A stretch of DNA of 41,759 nt, taken from positions 1-41,759 of the forward strand of contig JAGRIJ010000012.1 in the NCBI GenBank assembly GCA_020443295.1, written 5' to 3'. This DNA comes from Alphaproteobacteria bacterium. Lineage in GTDB: Bacteria; Pseudomonadota; Alphaproteobacteria; Micavibrionales; Micavibrionaceae. Within the stretch, counting starts at the first letter, position 1; each line of letters begins with the position of its first letter. Below the pieces are notes generated by a model that was given only the letters and a program-made list of their open reading frames with translations, did not search any database and had not been told where the DNA came from. The translations under genes and the position numbers were made by a program. Below are positions 16,890 to 24,403 of the stretch, in pieces.

Positions 16890-18166
16890 TGCGTTATCTC
16901 CCCCTGACCAAAAACTCCAGGCAGGCGATGCTCCAGAGCATCGGTGTCAAGGACGTGGATGCCCTCTATAAGGACGTCCCCAAAGAGGCGTTTATCAAGG
17001 GCCTTGCCGACCTCCCGCTCCACAAGGGCGAGATCGAGGTTGAACGCTTGATGGGAGCCTATGCCAATCAGAATAATGCGGCTCCTGACGGTCCCTTTTT
17101 TTTAGGGGCGGGAACCTACTACCATCACGTGCCCGCAACGGTGGATTACGTAATCCAGCGCTCGGAATTCCTGACCGCCTACACACCCTATCAGCCTGAA
17201 ATCGCGCAGGGAACCCTGCAGGTTATTTTTGAATACCAGACGATGATCAGCCGCCTGACCGGGCAGGACGTGGCCAACGCGTCCATGTATTGCGGGTCGA
17301 CGGCTCTGGCCGAAGCCGCATTGATGGCCATGCGGGTTACCAAACGAAGGAAAATAGCGGTAGGCACGGCCCTGCATCCGCATTACCGCGAGGTGCTGAA
17401 AGCTTATATGGGCAATTTCGGGGATGTGACGATCGTCGATGGCGAACCGGACGATCAGGCCGCTTGCGTTATCGTCCAGTCGCCGGATTTCTTTGGAACG
17501 CCCCATAAGTATGAGAAATGGCGCGAACTCTGCGATAAAACAGGAGCGCTTCTCGTCGTACTGGTGACGGAAATAGTTTCACTCGGTCTTTTGCCGCCTC
17601 CCGCCCAGGCCGACATCGTGTGCGGCGAAGCTCAATCAATCGGTCTGGCGATGGGCTACGGCGGGCCGCATTTGGGTTTCTTTGCATGCAAGGAGGCGTA
17701 TCTGCGCCAGATGCCCGGTCGCCTGTGCGGCATGACCGAAGACGCGGACGGAAAGCGCGGTTTTGTCCTGACCCTGTCAACGCGCGAGCAACATATCCGC
17801 CGCGACAAGGCAACCTCGAATATATGTACCAATCAGGGTCTCTGCGCTCTGGCTTTTACGGTTCATCTGGCCTTGCTGGGAGAAGAGGGGTTCCGCCGTC
17901 TCGCGCGCCTGAACCACGAAGCGGCCTGCCGGCTGGCGGAGGCTTTGTCCTCGGTCGGGGGAGTAAAGATCGAAAACGAATCCTTCTTCAACGAATTCGT
18001 GATCGAACTGCCCGGACCTGCGAAGCCGTTGGTTGAGGAACTCGCCGGGAAAAACATAATCGCCGGGTATCCTCTGGAAGAGAAAAGACTGCTTGTTGCC
18101 GCCACGGAAATGACGACGGCAGAGGACATCAGGTCTTTTGCAAAAGCCTTGAAAGAAAGTCTATGA
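16889..18166 (+). CDS. gcvPA: Glycine dehydrogenase (decarboxylating) subunit 1
   Basis: The ATG at 16889 shares its A with the gcvH stop (TGATG). An upstream in-frame TTG is less likely. The 425-residue protein is the N-terminal half of a split P protein, which decarboxylates glycine with pyridoxal phosphate. Motifs include FLGAGTYYHHVPATVDYV, LTAYTPYQPEIAQGTLQ and FEYQTMISRLTGQDVANAS. The catalytic lysine is in the partner subunit (gcvPB), which is not directly adjacent here as it usually is. Two small ORFs lie between them. Confidence 0.96.
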   Translation: MRYLPLTKNSRQAMLQSIGVKDVDALYKDVPKEAFIKGLADLPLHKGEIEVERLMGAYANQNNAAPDGPFFLGAGTYYHHVPATVDYVIQRSEFLTAYTPYQPEIAQGTLQVIFEYQTMISRLTGQDVANASMYCGSTALAEAALMAMRVTKRRKIAVGTALHPHYREVLKAYMGNFGDVTIVDGEPDDQAACVIVQSPDFFGTPHKYEKWRELCDKTGALLVVLVTEIVSLGLLPPPAQADIVCGEAQSIGLAMGYGGPHLGFFACKEAYLRQMPGRLCGMTEDADGKRGFVLTLSTREQHIRRDKATSNICTNQGLCALAFTVHLALLGEEGFRRLARLNHEAACRLAEALSSVGGVKIENESFFNEFVIELPGPAKPLVEELAGKNIIAGYPLEEKRLLVAATEMTTAEDIRSFAKALKESL

Positions 18167-18279
18167 ACATTATGACGGCATTCTTTTCCTCTTCAGCATG
18201 GTCGGGACGGCCCTGGCCCGGAACGCTCGTCAGGTCTGTTGGCTTGACGCGGTACCGGATGGGAAGGAATAACGGATGA
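18163..18279 (+). CDS. Possible 38-residue peptide bridging gcvPA and the next gene
   Basis: This frame exactly fills the gap between gcvPA and the 18276 gene. Its ATG overlaps the gcvPA stop (ATGA at 18163-18166) and its TGA overlaps the next start (ATGA at 18276-18279). It begins MNIMTAFFSSSAWSGRPW and ends RYRMGRNNG. The product is basic, Trp/Arg-containing and resembles nothing I know. It lacks a strong ribosome-binding site of its own and may serve only to carry ribosomes across the gap. It could be chance, but ATGA junctions on both sides make it worth recording. Confidence 0.4.
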   Translation: MNIMTAFFSSSAWSGRPWPGTLVRSVGLTRYRMGRNNG

Positions 18280-18659
18280 GCTCTTATCAGGGATTTATTT
18301 TGTTTTTCCTTGGCCTTCTTCTCGGCCTGTCCATATTCGGAGCGGTCAATTTCTTTGCGCCCAAAGAGACGACGAAAAAATATTTGCGTTGTGAAACCGA
18401 AAGAAGAGAAACGAAAATCGGTCTTATGATAGATGAAAAAAACAGGGTTATAACCTTGGAAGGACGGGAAATAAATCCTGAAATGATCAAGACATTTTCA
18501 GAATCCCTGATTTACGCCGAATGGAAACACAGCAAGGGATCAACCTCGGTTAATCTGGATCGGCTGACTGGAATTTTGGAAATTGCCGAAATGGGAAAAT
18601 CAGGCAAGCAGGACAGCATGCAACAATTCACGTGCGCGCACGTGGTTCAAAAATTTTAG
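18276..18659 (+). CDS. Small membrane-anchored hypothetical protein
   Basis: This 127-residue protein has an N-terminal hydrophobic segment, GFILFFLGLLLGLSIFGAV (an uncleaved anchor or signal), and a soluble, probably periplasmic C-terminal part with two cysteines (RCETER and FTCAHV). GGAAGGAATAACGG precedes the ATG. The stop TAG overlaps the ribosome-binding site (TAGGAG) of gcvPB. It sits inside the glycine cleavage operon between the two P subunits. It has no recognisable glycine-cleavage motif and I do not recognise the family. Confidence 0.78.
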   Translation: MSSYQGFILFFLGLLLGLSIFGAVNFFAPKETTKKYLRCETERRETKIGLMIDEKNRVITLEGREINPEMIKTFSESLIYAEWKHSKGSTSVNLDRLTGILEIAEMGKSGKQDSMQQFTCAHVVQKF

Positions 18660-18671
18660 GAGTACGTAACA

Positions 18672-20222
18672 GTGAGCGCAGAAGCAAAAATAACGAAAGC
18701 GGTAACGGATATGCAGGAATCACCGGGGAAGGCAAAAGCCGAGAATAAAGGACTCCATTATGAGGAAAACCTCCTCTGGGAAAAGGAGTTTAGCGACCGT
18801 CCGGGCGTCGATCTGCCCGAAACCGAAGGGCTGCCCCTGAGAACGGGAATGAAAGAACGGGGGCGCATAGGATTGCCGCAGCTCAGTGAGCCTCAGGTAT
18901 TAAGGCATTTTGTTCGTATGAGCACGTGGAACTATTCGATCGATCACGGTTTCTTCCCGCTCGGTTCTTGCACCATGAAGCATAACCCGCGCCTGAACGA
19001 AAAGACCGTGCGTATGAAAGGCTTTGCCCATATCCATCCCATGCAGCCCGAAAGCACAGTTCAGGGAGCACTGAAAGTCCTCCACGAATTACAAAACTGG
19101 CTGGCTGAGCTGACGGGGCTTCCGGGCGTCTGTCTGGCTCCTGCGGCCGGGGCGCACGGCGAGCTGGCAGGCATGATGACCATTCGCCGCGCCCATGAGC
19201 TGAACGGTCAGGAACGTCGCAAAGTCGTTCTCACTCCCGACTCTTCTCACGGAACCAACCCGGCGACGGCGACCATGTGCGGTTACACGGTCCGTAACAT
19301 TCCGACCAAGGAAACCGGGCGCCTCACCCTCGAAGCCTTCAAAAAAGCGCTTTATGAAACCGACCCGGAAGGCGCCGATATTGCGGGCATGATGGTAACA
19401 AACCCCAATACCTGCGGTCTCTTTGAGACAGAAATTCTGCAAATTGCAGACCTGCTGCACAAGGCGGGCGGTTACTTCTATTGCGATGGAGCGAACTTTA
19501 ATGCGCTCGTCGGCAAGGTCCGTCCCGGTGACTTCGGTGTCGATGTCATGCATATCAACCTCCACAAAACGTTCTCCACGCCACACGGCGGGGGCGGTCC
19601 CGGTTCCGGGCCGATCTGTTGCACGGCCGAGCTGGCCAAGGCCATGCCGGTACCCACCGTTCTGAAAGAGGGCGGCAAGTACAGGCTGGAAACCGCAGAA
19701 GACCGGCCTGAAACTCTGGGCCGCCTGAAAGCCTTTCAGGGCCAGTTCGGAATGCATGTCCGTGCCCTGACATATATGCTCTCGCATGGTGCCGACGGCT
19801 TGAAGCAGGTTTCGGAGGATGCCGTCCTCAACGCGAACTATATCCTAAGCCAGCTTAAAAACGATTATCACGTTCCCTTCGCCGGCCCGTGCATGCACGA
19901 ATGCATGATCACGGATAAACAGCAAAAAGAGGCAGGCGTAACCACTCTCGATATTGCTAAGGGATTGATAGAACGGGGCTTCCATCCGATGACCGTTTAT
20001 TTCCCGTTGGTGCTTCCCGGCACGATGCTGATCGAACCGACTGAAACCGAAAGCAAGGATTCTCTGGACCGCTTTATCACCGTCATGAAGGATTTCGCCG
20101 CGGATGTTCGCACCGGGAATACGGATATCTTCCACGACTACCCGCTCTCCTCGCCGCGCCGGAGGCTCGACGAGGTACAGGCCGCGCGCAATCCGGTCTT
20201 GAAATGGAAAGATCAGGCGTAG
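18672..20222 (+). CDS. gcvPB: Glycine dehydrogenase (decarboxylating) subunit 2
   Basis: A GTG start follows AGGAG with 9-nt spacing. The 516-residue protein carries the pyridoxal-phosphate lysine, Lys299, in INLHKTFSTPHGGGGPGSGP. Other family motifs are FPLGSCTMKHNPRLNE and DSSHGTNPATATMCGY. With GcvPA it forms the P protein, which decarboxylates glycine and loads the aminomethyl group on GcvH. The first 30 or so residues are a low-complexity Lys/Ala/Glu extension. The stop codon directly abuts the stop of a convergent response-regulator gene (TAGCTA, no gap). Confidence 0.96.
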   Translation: MSAEAKITKAVTDMQESPGKAKAENKGLHYEENLLWEKEFSDRPGVDLPETEGLPLRTGMKERGRIGLPQLSEPQVLRHFVRMSTWNYSIDHGFFPLGSCTMKHNPRLNEKTVRMKGFAHIHPMQPESTVQGALKVLHELQNWLAELTGLPGVCLAPAAGAHGELAGMMTIRRAHELNGQERRKVVLTPDSSHGTNPATATMCGYTVRNIPTKETGRLTLEAFKKALYETDPEGADIAGMMVTNPNTCGLFETEILQIADLLHKAGGYFYCDGANFNALVGKVRPGDFGVDVMHINLHKTFSTPHGGGGPGSGPICCTAELAKAMPVPTVLKEGGKYRLETAEDRPETLGRLKAFQGQFGMHVRALTYMLSHGADGLKQVSEDAVLNANYILSQLKNDYHVPFAGPCMHECMITDKQQKEAGVTTLDIAKGLIERGFHPMTVYFPLVLPGTMLIEPTETESKDSLDRFITVMKDFAADVRTGNTDIFHDYPLSSPRRRLDEVQAARNPVLKWKDQA

Positions 20223-20651
20223 CTAGATCTGCCAGTTTTGCTTTTCGTTTTGATAGTGCAGCACCGTATCGACGATAATGCTGATCAGAAGGGTCGGGTC
20301 TTTATCATGCTTGGACAGGCAGCGGGAGATATTCAGCTTGTCGCACTCTTCCTTTGATATTTTACGCATATCCAGACCGGTCAGAAGGATGACGGGCGTG
20401 GTAATCCCCATCAGCCGGATTTCCCGAACGATATCAAGGCCGGACTTCCCCTGGTCGAGCTTGTAATCGACGATATAGATATCGTGCTCGTTCTTTTTCA
20501 TTTCCCGCAAGCCGTCCTCGAACGAACCGGCCCAGTCAATTTGATGACGGAAATCCTGCCCGGTTTCGAGACTCATCTTTGTAAGGATGAAATCCGTCTC
20601 CGAATCATCGATCATAAGGATTTTCATTATATCTTTGTCAGGACCATTCAC
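20223..20651 (-). CDS. Single-domain response regulator (receiver domain only)
   Basis: The 142-residue product is a CheY-like receiver. It has the acidic pair in KILMIDDSETD (Asp15, Asp16), phospho-acceptor Asp62 in YIVDYKLD, Thr91 in ILLTG, and Lys114 in CLSKHD. There is no output domain. Translation could also start at the internal ATG of MKILMIDD (20627); neither start has a strong ribosome-binding site. No histidine kinase is in the window. It runs tail to tail with gcvPB. A role in a phosphorelay or motility/biofilm control is possible but not shown. Confidence 0.88.
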   Translation of the reverse strand: MNGPDKDIMKILMIDDSETDFILTKMSLETGQDFRHQIDWAGSFEDGLREMKKNEHDIYIVDYKLDQGKSGLDIVREIRLMGITTPVILLTGLDMRKISKEECDKLNISRCLSKHDKDPTLLISIIVDTVLHYQNEKQNWQI

Positions 20652-20739
20652 CGAGGGTTTCCCTATAATAATGGCGTCAAACGCGGAACCAACTCAGGAG
20701 ACATACACGCCTAACAGGCTAACGGCCTGCAGCATTTCT

Positions 20740-20745
20740 ATTATA
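20740..20745 (-). promoter_or_regulatory. Candidate -10 for the response-regulator gene
   Basis: On the minus strand a perfect TATAAT reads from 20745 to 20740. No convincing -35 is seen at 16-18 bp. Transcription would start near 20733, leaving a leader of about 80 nt that includes a CAGGC/GCCTG dyad. Confidence 0.35.
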
Positions 20746-20778
20746 ACTTTTATACCGGGCAAACAAACAGAATATTTT

Positions 20779-20808
20779 TTGACATAAATAGGTACGCACG
20801 GCAAATTT
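20779..20808 (+). promoter_or_regulatory. Candidate secE-nusG promoter
   Basis: A consensus -35, TTGACA, lies at 20779-20784. The -10 is poor (CAAATT at 20802-20807). The 310 bases from 20652 to 20961 otherwise hold no gene. In particular they hold no tRNA-Trp, which many alphaproteobacteria carry between tuf and secE. Confidence 0.35.
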
Positions 20809-20961
20809 TTGCTGGTTTTTGAGTTTCTTTTAGTGTACGAACGTCTATCCCCTGAAAACTGATCTGGTAAAAAACGGCAAAAGCCGCCGCGACACAGATC
20901 AATGAGGGGAGGAGATAAGCAAGCGTTTATCAAGGATTACAAGGGAATTTTAGAGGAAGAA

Positions 20962-21159
20962 ATGGCAAAAACGGGACCCGTGGAATACTTGCGGCAGGTC
21001 AGAAACGAAATGAAAAAAGTGACCTGGCCCTCCCGTCAGGAAACCACGGTCAGTATGATTGCGGTTTTCATCATGGTCTTTATGGCTTCGACCTTCCTCT
21101 TTTTCGCCGATCAGATGATTGCCTATCTGGTTCGTGAGATTATGAGCATAGGGCTTTAA
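20962..21159 (+). CDS. secE: Preprotein translocase subunit SecE
   Basis: I start the gene at MAKTGPVEYLRQVRNEMKKV, preceded by AGAGGAAGAA. An upstream in-frame ATG at 20902 would add 20 residues not typical of the family. The 65-residue protein has the conserved amphipathic stretch RNEMKKVTWPSRQETT followed by one membrane helix, the minimal SecE form of alphaproteobacteria. It clamps SecY in the SecYEG translocon. nusG follows after 20 nt. Confidence 0.95.
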   Translation: MAKTGPVEYLRQVRNEMKKVTWPSRQETTVSMIAVFIMVFMASTFLFFADQMIAYLVREIMSIGL

Positions 21160-21179
21160 ACTGGGAAAGGATAACGCAA

Positions 21180-21713
21180 ATGGCCATGCGCTGGTATGTT
21201 CTGCACGTATACTCGGGCTTTGAAAGCAAGGTGGCCGACGCCATCCGCGAAAAGGCAAAAAAACAGGGCCTCGAGGATATGGTCGAGGAAATCCTCGTCC
21301 CGATGGAAGAGGTTGTCGAAGTCAAGCGCGGACAGCGTGTGAATGCCGAACGCAAGTTTTTCCCCGGTTACGTTCTGGCCAAGCTGGATATGGATGATAA
21401 TGTCTGGCACCTGATCAAGAACACCCCGAAAGTCAGCGGTTTCTTGGGCGCCGGCGGTAACAAGCCCGTCCCGATCAGCGAAGCGGAAGCGCAGAGAATT
21501 CTCAAACAGGTTCAGGACGGCATAGAACGTCCGCGCCCGTCTGTCATCTACGACATCGGCGAGGAGGTGAAAGTCACCGACGGACCGTTTGCCTCCTTCA
21601 ACGGCTTCGTGGAAGAGATCGACGAGGAGAAGGCCAAGCTCAAGGTCTCGGTTTCCATCTTCGGTCGGGCCACGCCCGTCGAACTGGAATTCAGCCAGGT
21701 CGAGAAACTCTGA
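21180..21713 (+). CDS. nusG: Transcription termination/antitermination factor NusG
   Basis: The 177-residue protein begins MAMRWYVLHVYSGFESKVAD (NGN domain, to about 115). It ends with a KOW domain that includes GEEVKVTDGPFASFNGFVEE. It binds the RNA polymerase clamp and links it to Rho or ribosomal S10. The C-terminus reads FSQVEKL, as usual. In most bacteria rplK follows directly; here a minus-strand pair of genes intervenes. Confidence 0.97.
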   Translation: MAMRWYVLHVYSGFESKVADAIREKAKKQGLEDMVEEILVPMEEVVEVKRGQRVNAERKFFPGYVLAKLDMDDNVWHLIKNTPKVSGFLGAGGNKPVPISEAEAQRILKQVQDGIERPRPSVIYDIGEEVKVTDGPFASFNGFVEEIDEEKAKLKVSVSIFGRATPVELEFSQVEKL

Positions 21714-21722
21714 TTCGCAACA

Positions 21723-22691
21723 TTACGGATTTTTGCGTTTGTCCTTGAAAAAAGCCCAGACTTCCTCGGCCATTTCAAAATCCTTGTTCTGCGGTCCGAC
21801 AAACATCGTATAGAAAGAGCGGTAATGGTGGCTCAGGCTCGGTTCCGTATGCCCTCCGCCGGTCACTTTGATCAGTGCCACGGGAACAGGCCCGTGATAC
21901 ATATATTTAACCGCCGTACTATCGTCATCAGGATCATGGTCGGGAAAAGAGAATATCTCTGGCTTGTTGGACTCTGCGCCGTTATGTTTGATCCACCAGA
22001 GAACGGAATCATTCACCGAAAAAACGCTGCCCCGGTCAGATTGGCGGGCATTTTTCTTTTTCCCGACAAGCCCCCCGGCGTAAGGCATAATAGGATCCTC
22101 CGTCCCGTTTATGAACAGAATAGGCACCTTTCCGGGGCCGGCCCTGCATTGGCTCTTTGCAGGCATGGCGGCCACCACGGGAGCGGCGGCGGCAATCAGG
22201 TCCTGCCCCTCTAGCGCCATGCGGATCGTCAAGTGTCCCCCGTTCGAAGTGCCGGTAACATAAACTCTGGAGGGGTCGACGGCATAATTGTGAACCAGAA
22301 AAGCGGTCAGGTCGCGTAAAAACCGGACATCGTCGGTATCCGGGTTGGTACGGGCATCCTCCCGGCAATCATTCCAACCGCGAAACCCGTCTGAGCCTTT
22401 AACCCCGTTGGGAATTACGACCGCCAGCCCTTCGCGCTGTGCAATATCAAGCCAGACATTGTAAGGATTGCGCTTGCCCATGGATCCCGTAATCATGCTC
22501 GCACGGGCGCCATGCCCTTGCAGGATGATCACAAGCGGCTTTTTCTTGTTCTGAAAGGCTGGGGGGATGAAAAGATCGTACGAACGCTCTATGCCTCCGG
22601 AGATCAGTCTCTGATCCTTCAGAAGCCCGTCAGCCGCGAGCGCCGGGAAGCTGAAAATCAAACAGAAAAACAGAACAAAAAAACGTCCCAT
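21723..22691 (-). CDS. Secreted alpha/beta-hydrolase, PHB depolymerase/feruloyl-esterase (LpqC) family
   Basis: The start is the ATG of MGRFFVLFFCLIFSFPALAA, a signal peptide. Its A is shared with the stop of the preceding gene (TGATG). The mature protein has the esterase oxyanion region IILQGHGA, nucleophile Ser149 in GTSNGGH, a likely acid Asp199 in INGTEDPIMPY, and His281 in GGGHTEPS. The family hydrolyses polyhydroxyalkanoates, feruloyl esters or related esters outside the cytoplasm. The substrate cannot be told from sequence. It converges on nusG with a 9-nt gap and no visible terminator. Confidence 0.88.
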   Translation of the reverse strand: MGRFFVLFFCLIFSFPALAADGLLKDQRLISGGIERSYDLFIPPAFQNKKKPLVIILQGHGARASMITGSMGKRNPYNVWLDIAQREGLAVVIPNGVKGSDGFRGWNDCREDARTNPDTDDVRFLRDLTAFLVHNYAVDPSRVYVTGTSNGGHLTIRMALEGQDLIAAAAPVVAAMPAKSQCRAGPGKVPILFINGTEDPIMPYAGGLVGKKKNARQSDRGSVFSVNDSVLWWIKHNGAESNKPEIFSFPDHDPDDDSTAVKYMYHGPVPVALIKVTGGGHTEPSLSHHYRSFYTMFVGPQNKDFEMAEEVWAFFKDKRKNP

Positions 22692-22888
22692 CACCCGCTC
22701 CACATAATCTTGAATTGCTCGGGTTTAAGAACGATCTGCACAAGCGTATTCCCCACCCGGTCCAGAAATTCAACAGTGCAGGAAGGCTCCGGCTCCTCGT
22801 GCACATCGACAATAAACCCGTGCTTGCCGCTGACAAGATCATACTCCGGCAGATCGACGCTAAGGGTGATGATATCGTCTTTTTTCAT
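22691..22888 (-). CDS. DUF4926 small protein
   Basis: This 65-residue protein matches the pattern of DUF4926: an opening IITLSVDLPEYDLVSGKHGF, then DVHE, then VEFLDRVGNTLVQIVLKPEQ. The fold is a small SH3-like beta barrel of unknown function, sometimes found in toxin-antitoxin-like contexts. It is translationally coupled to the downstream esterase (TGATG). No toxin gene is adjacent. The pair is transcribed away from rplK. Confidence 0.75.
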   Translation of the reverse strand: MKKDDIITLSVDLPEYDLVSGKHGFIVDVHEEPEPSCTVEFLDRVGNTLVQIVLKPEQFKIMWSG

Positions 22889-22939
22889 GGGCGGCCCGCA
22901 TATTGTCCAGTTATTTAGGGGTTTTTGTGCCGGAAGACC

Positions 22940-22968
22940 TCTATAGTCCAGCTTTCGGATAACGGCAA
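22940..22968 (-). promoter_or_regulatory. Promoter of the DUF4926-esterase pair
   Basis: On the minus strand, -35 TTGCCG (22968-22963), a 17-bp spacer and -10 TATAGA (22945-22940) are seen, about 50 nt ahead of the ATG at 22888. Confidence 0.5.
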
Positions 22969-22998
22969 GGGGACGCAGGGGAGAGGGCTATTTTTTTC

Positions 22999-23027
22999 TT
23001 GCGCGGGTTTGGCCAAAAGTCTATGGT
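22999..23027 (+). promoter_or_regulatory. Candidate rplKA promoter
   Basis: TTGCGC (22999-23004), a 17-bp spacer and TATGGT (23022-23027) place transcription start near 23034. The leader of about 75 nt before rplK includes GC-rich segments that could hold the usual L1 autoregulatory site, but I did not identify that site. Confidence 0.4.
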
Positions 23028-23108
23028 CCCCCCCATTGTTGTGGGAGGCGTTCTCATAAAGCCCATTGGGCGCCGCACCACGAAACCTTAACATTTAAGG
23101 AGTTTACA

Positions 23109-23537
23109 ATGGCAAAAAAAATAACAGGTTACATTAACCTGACTATCCCCGGTGGAGCGGCTAACCCGTCTCCGCCCGTCGGTCCGGCCCTCGGTCAGCA
23201 GGGCGTGAACATCATGGAATTCTGTAAGGCGTTCAATGCCAAGACGGAAAGCCAGAAAGGTGTTCCCACCCCGGTTGTCATTACCGTTTACGAGGACCGC
23301 TCCTTTACCTTCGTCACTAAGACCCCGCCGGCGAGCTATTTCCTGCTGCAGGCCGTAAAACGTGAAAAGGGCGCGAATGCTCCCGGTCGCGAAACGGTCG
23401 CACAGGTCAAGAAATCGCAGGTCAAGGAAATCGCTGAAAAGAAAATGGTGGATCTGAACGCCAATACCATTGAAGCGGCGATGAAGATCATTGAAGGCTC
23501 GGCCCGCTCGATGGGCATCGAAGTTGTGGAGGGATAA
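23109..23537 (+). CDS. rplK: 50S ribosomal protein L11
   Basis: The 142-residue protein opens [20 protein letters not shown] and carries [19 protein letters not shown]. This is the thiostrepton-loop domain that binds 23S rRNA with the L10-L12 stalk. Its ribosome-binding site is AAGGAG. rplA follows after 3 nt. It is normal in length and sequence. Confidence 0.98.
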   Translation: MAKKITGYINLTIPGGAANPSPPVGPALGQQGVNIMEFCKAFNAKTESQKGVPTPVVITVYEDRSFTFVTKTPPASYFLLQAVKREKGANAPGRETVAQVKKSQVKEIAEKKMVDLNANTIEAAMKIIEGSARSMGIEVVEG

Positions 23538-23540
23538 GTC

Positions 23541-24266
23541 ATGGCTAAAGCTGAAACCAAAAAGAAAACCGAGGCCAAAAAGCCGAAAAAACAGCAGGTT
23601 GTGGTGGACCGCAACAAATTCTACCCGCTTGAAGAAGCCGTAAGCATTCTCAAGACGGCGGCAAAAGACCGCAAATTTGATGAAACCATCGAAATTGCGA
23701 TCAACCTCTCGGTCGACACCAAGCACGCCGACCAGCAGGTCCGTGGAATGCTCAGCCTTCCTAACGGTACGGGCGCAAAGGTGCGTGTGGCCGTTTTCGC
23801 GAAGGATGAAAAAGCCAAGGAAGCCAAAGCCGCAGGAGCGGATATTGTTGGCGCCGAGGATCTGGCTGAAAAAATCCAGAAGGGCGAAATCAACTTCGAC
23901 CGTTGCCTGGCGACCCCGGACATGATGGTTCTGGTCGGCCGCGTCGGTAAGATTCTGGGTCCCAAGGGCCTGATGCCGAACCCGAAGCTGGGCACTGTGA
24001 CCCCGAATATCGGCGAAGCTGTGAAGTCCATGAAGGGCGGGGCCGTTGAATTCCGCGCCGAAAAAGCAGGGATCGTTCACGCCCGTGTCGGCAAAGCCTC
24101 CTTCGATGAAGCCAAGCTGGTGGAAAACATCCGTGCTTTCGTTGATGCCATCATCAAGGCCAAACCGGCAGGCGCAAAAGGCAAATACATCAACAAGATT
24201 TCCGTCTCGTCCACCATGGGGCCGGGCATCAAGCTTGATCCGGAAAGCGTCAAAAACGCCGCTTAA
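23541..24266 (+). CDS. rplA: 50S ribosomal protein L1
   Basis: The 241-residue protein has the L1 signature [20 protein letters not shown]. It builds the mobile L1 stalk and is the translational repressor of rplKA in characterised bacteria. The first 20 residues are a Lys/Ala/Glu-rich extension ([19 protein letters not shown]) beyond the usual L1 start. A strong terminator follows, so rplKA is separated from rplJL. Confidence 0.97.
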   Translation: MAKAETKKKTEAKKPKKQQVVVDRNKFYPLEEAVSILKTAAKDRKFDETIEIAINLSVDTKHADQQVRGMLSLPNGTGAKVRVAVFAKDEKAKEAKAAGADIVGAEDLAEKIQKGEINFDRCLATPDMMVLVGRVGKILGPKGLMPNPKLGTVTPNIGEAVKSMKGGAVEFRAEKAGIVHARVGKASFDEAKLVENIRAFVDAIIKAKPAGAKGKYINKISVSSTMGPGIKLDPESVKNAA

Positions 24267-24287
24267 GACAAAAAGAATCGCATAAAG

Positions 24288-24319
24288 CAGGCCCTGGAAA
24301 TTTCCGGGCCTGTTTTTTT
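24288..24319 (+). terminator. Rho-independent terminator of rplKA
   Basis: CAGGCCC (24288-24294) pairs with GGGCCTG (24306-24312), extended inward by GGAAA/TTTCC. Seven T residues follow. Confidence 0.93.
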
Positions 24320-24353
24320 GTTTTAGGGGGTTGCAAAAGAAAAAGAGTCACAT

Positions 24354-24385
24354 TAAGAATCGTTCTCAATTAAGAATAATTCTCA
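24354..24385 (+). promoter_or_regulatory. Tandem Fur-like boxes
   Basis: Two palindromes lie 17 bp apart: TAAGAATCGTTCTCA (24354-24368) and TAAGAATAATTCTCA (24371-24385). Against the 7-1-7 Fur consensus TGATAATnATTATCA they match at 10 and 11 of 14 positions. They also resemble the Irr-type iron control element. They lie 19-50 bp before the start codon, over the probable promoter, so repression by an iron-responsive Fur-family regulator is inferred. Confidence 0.6.
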
Positions 24386-24403
24386 CTATCATACGAGGCT
24401 AGA

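Noticed and set aside
20652..20961. tRNA-Trp gene expected before secE
   Set aside because: No T-arm (GGTTCRA-type) or CCA anticodon-loop context is seen in the gap on either strand.
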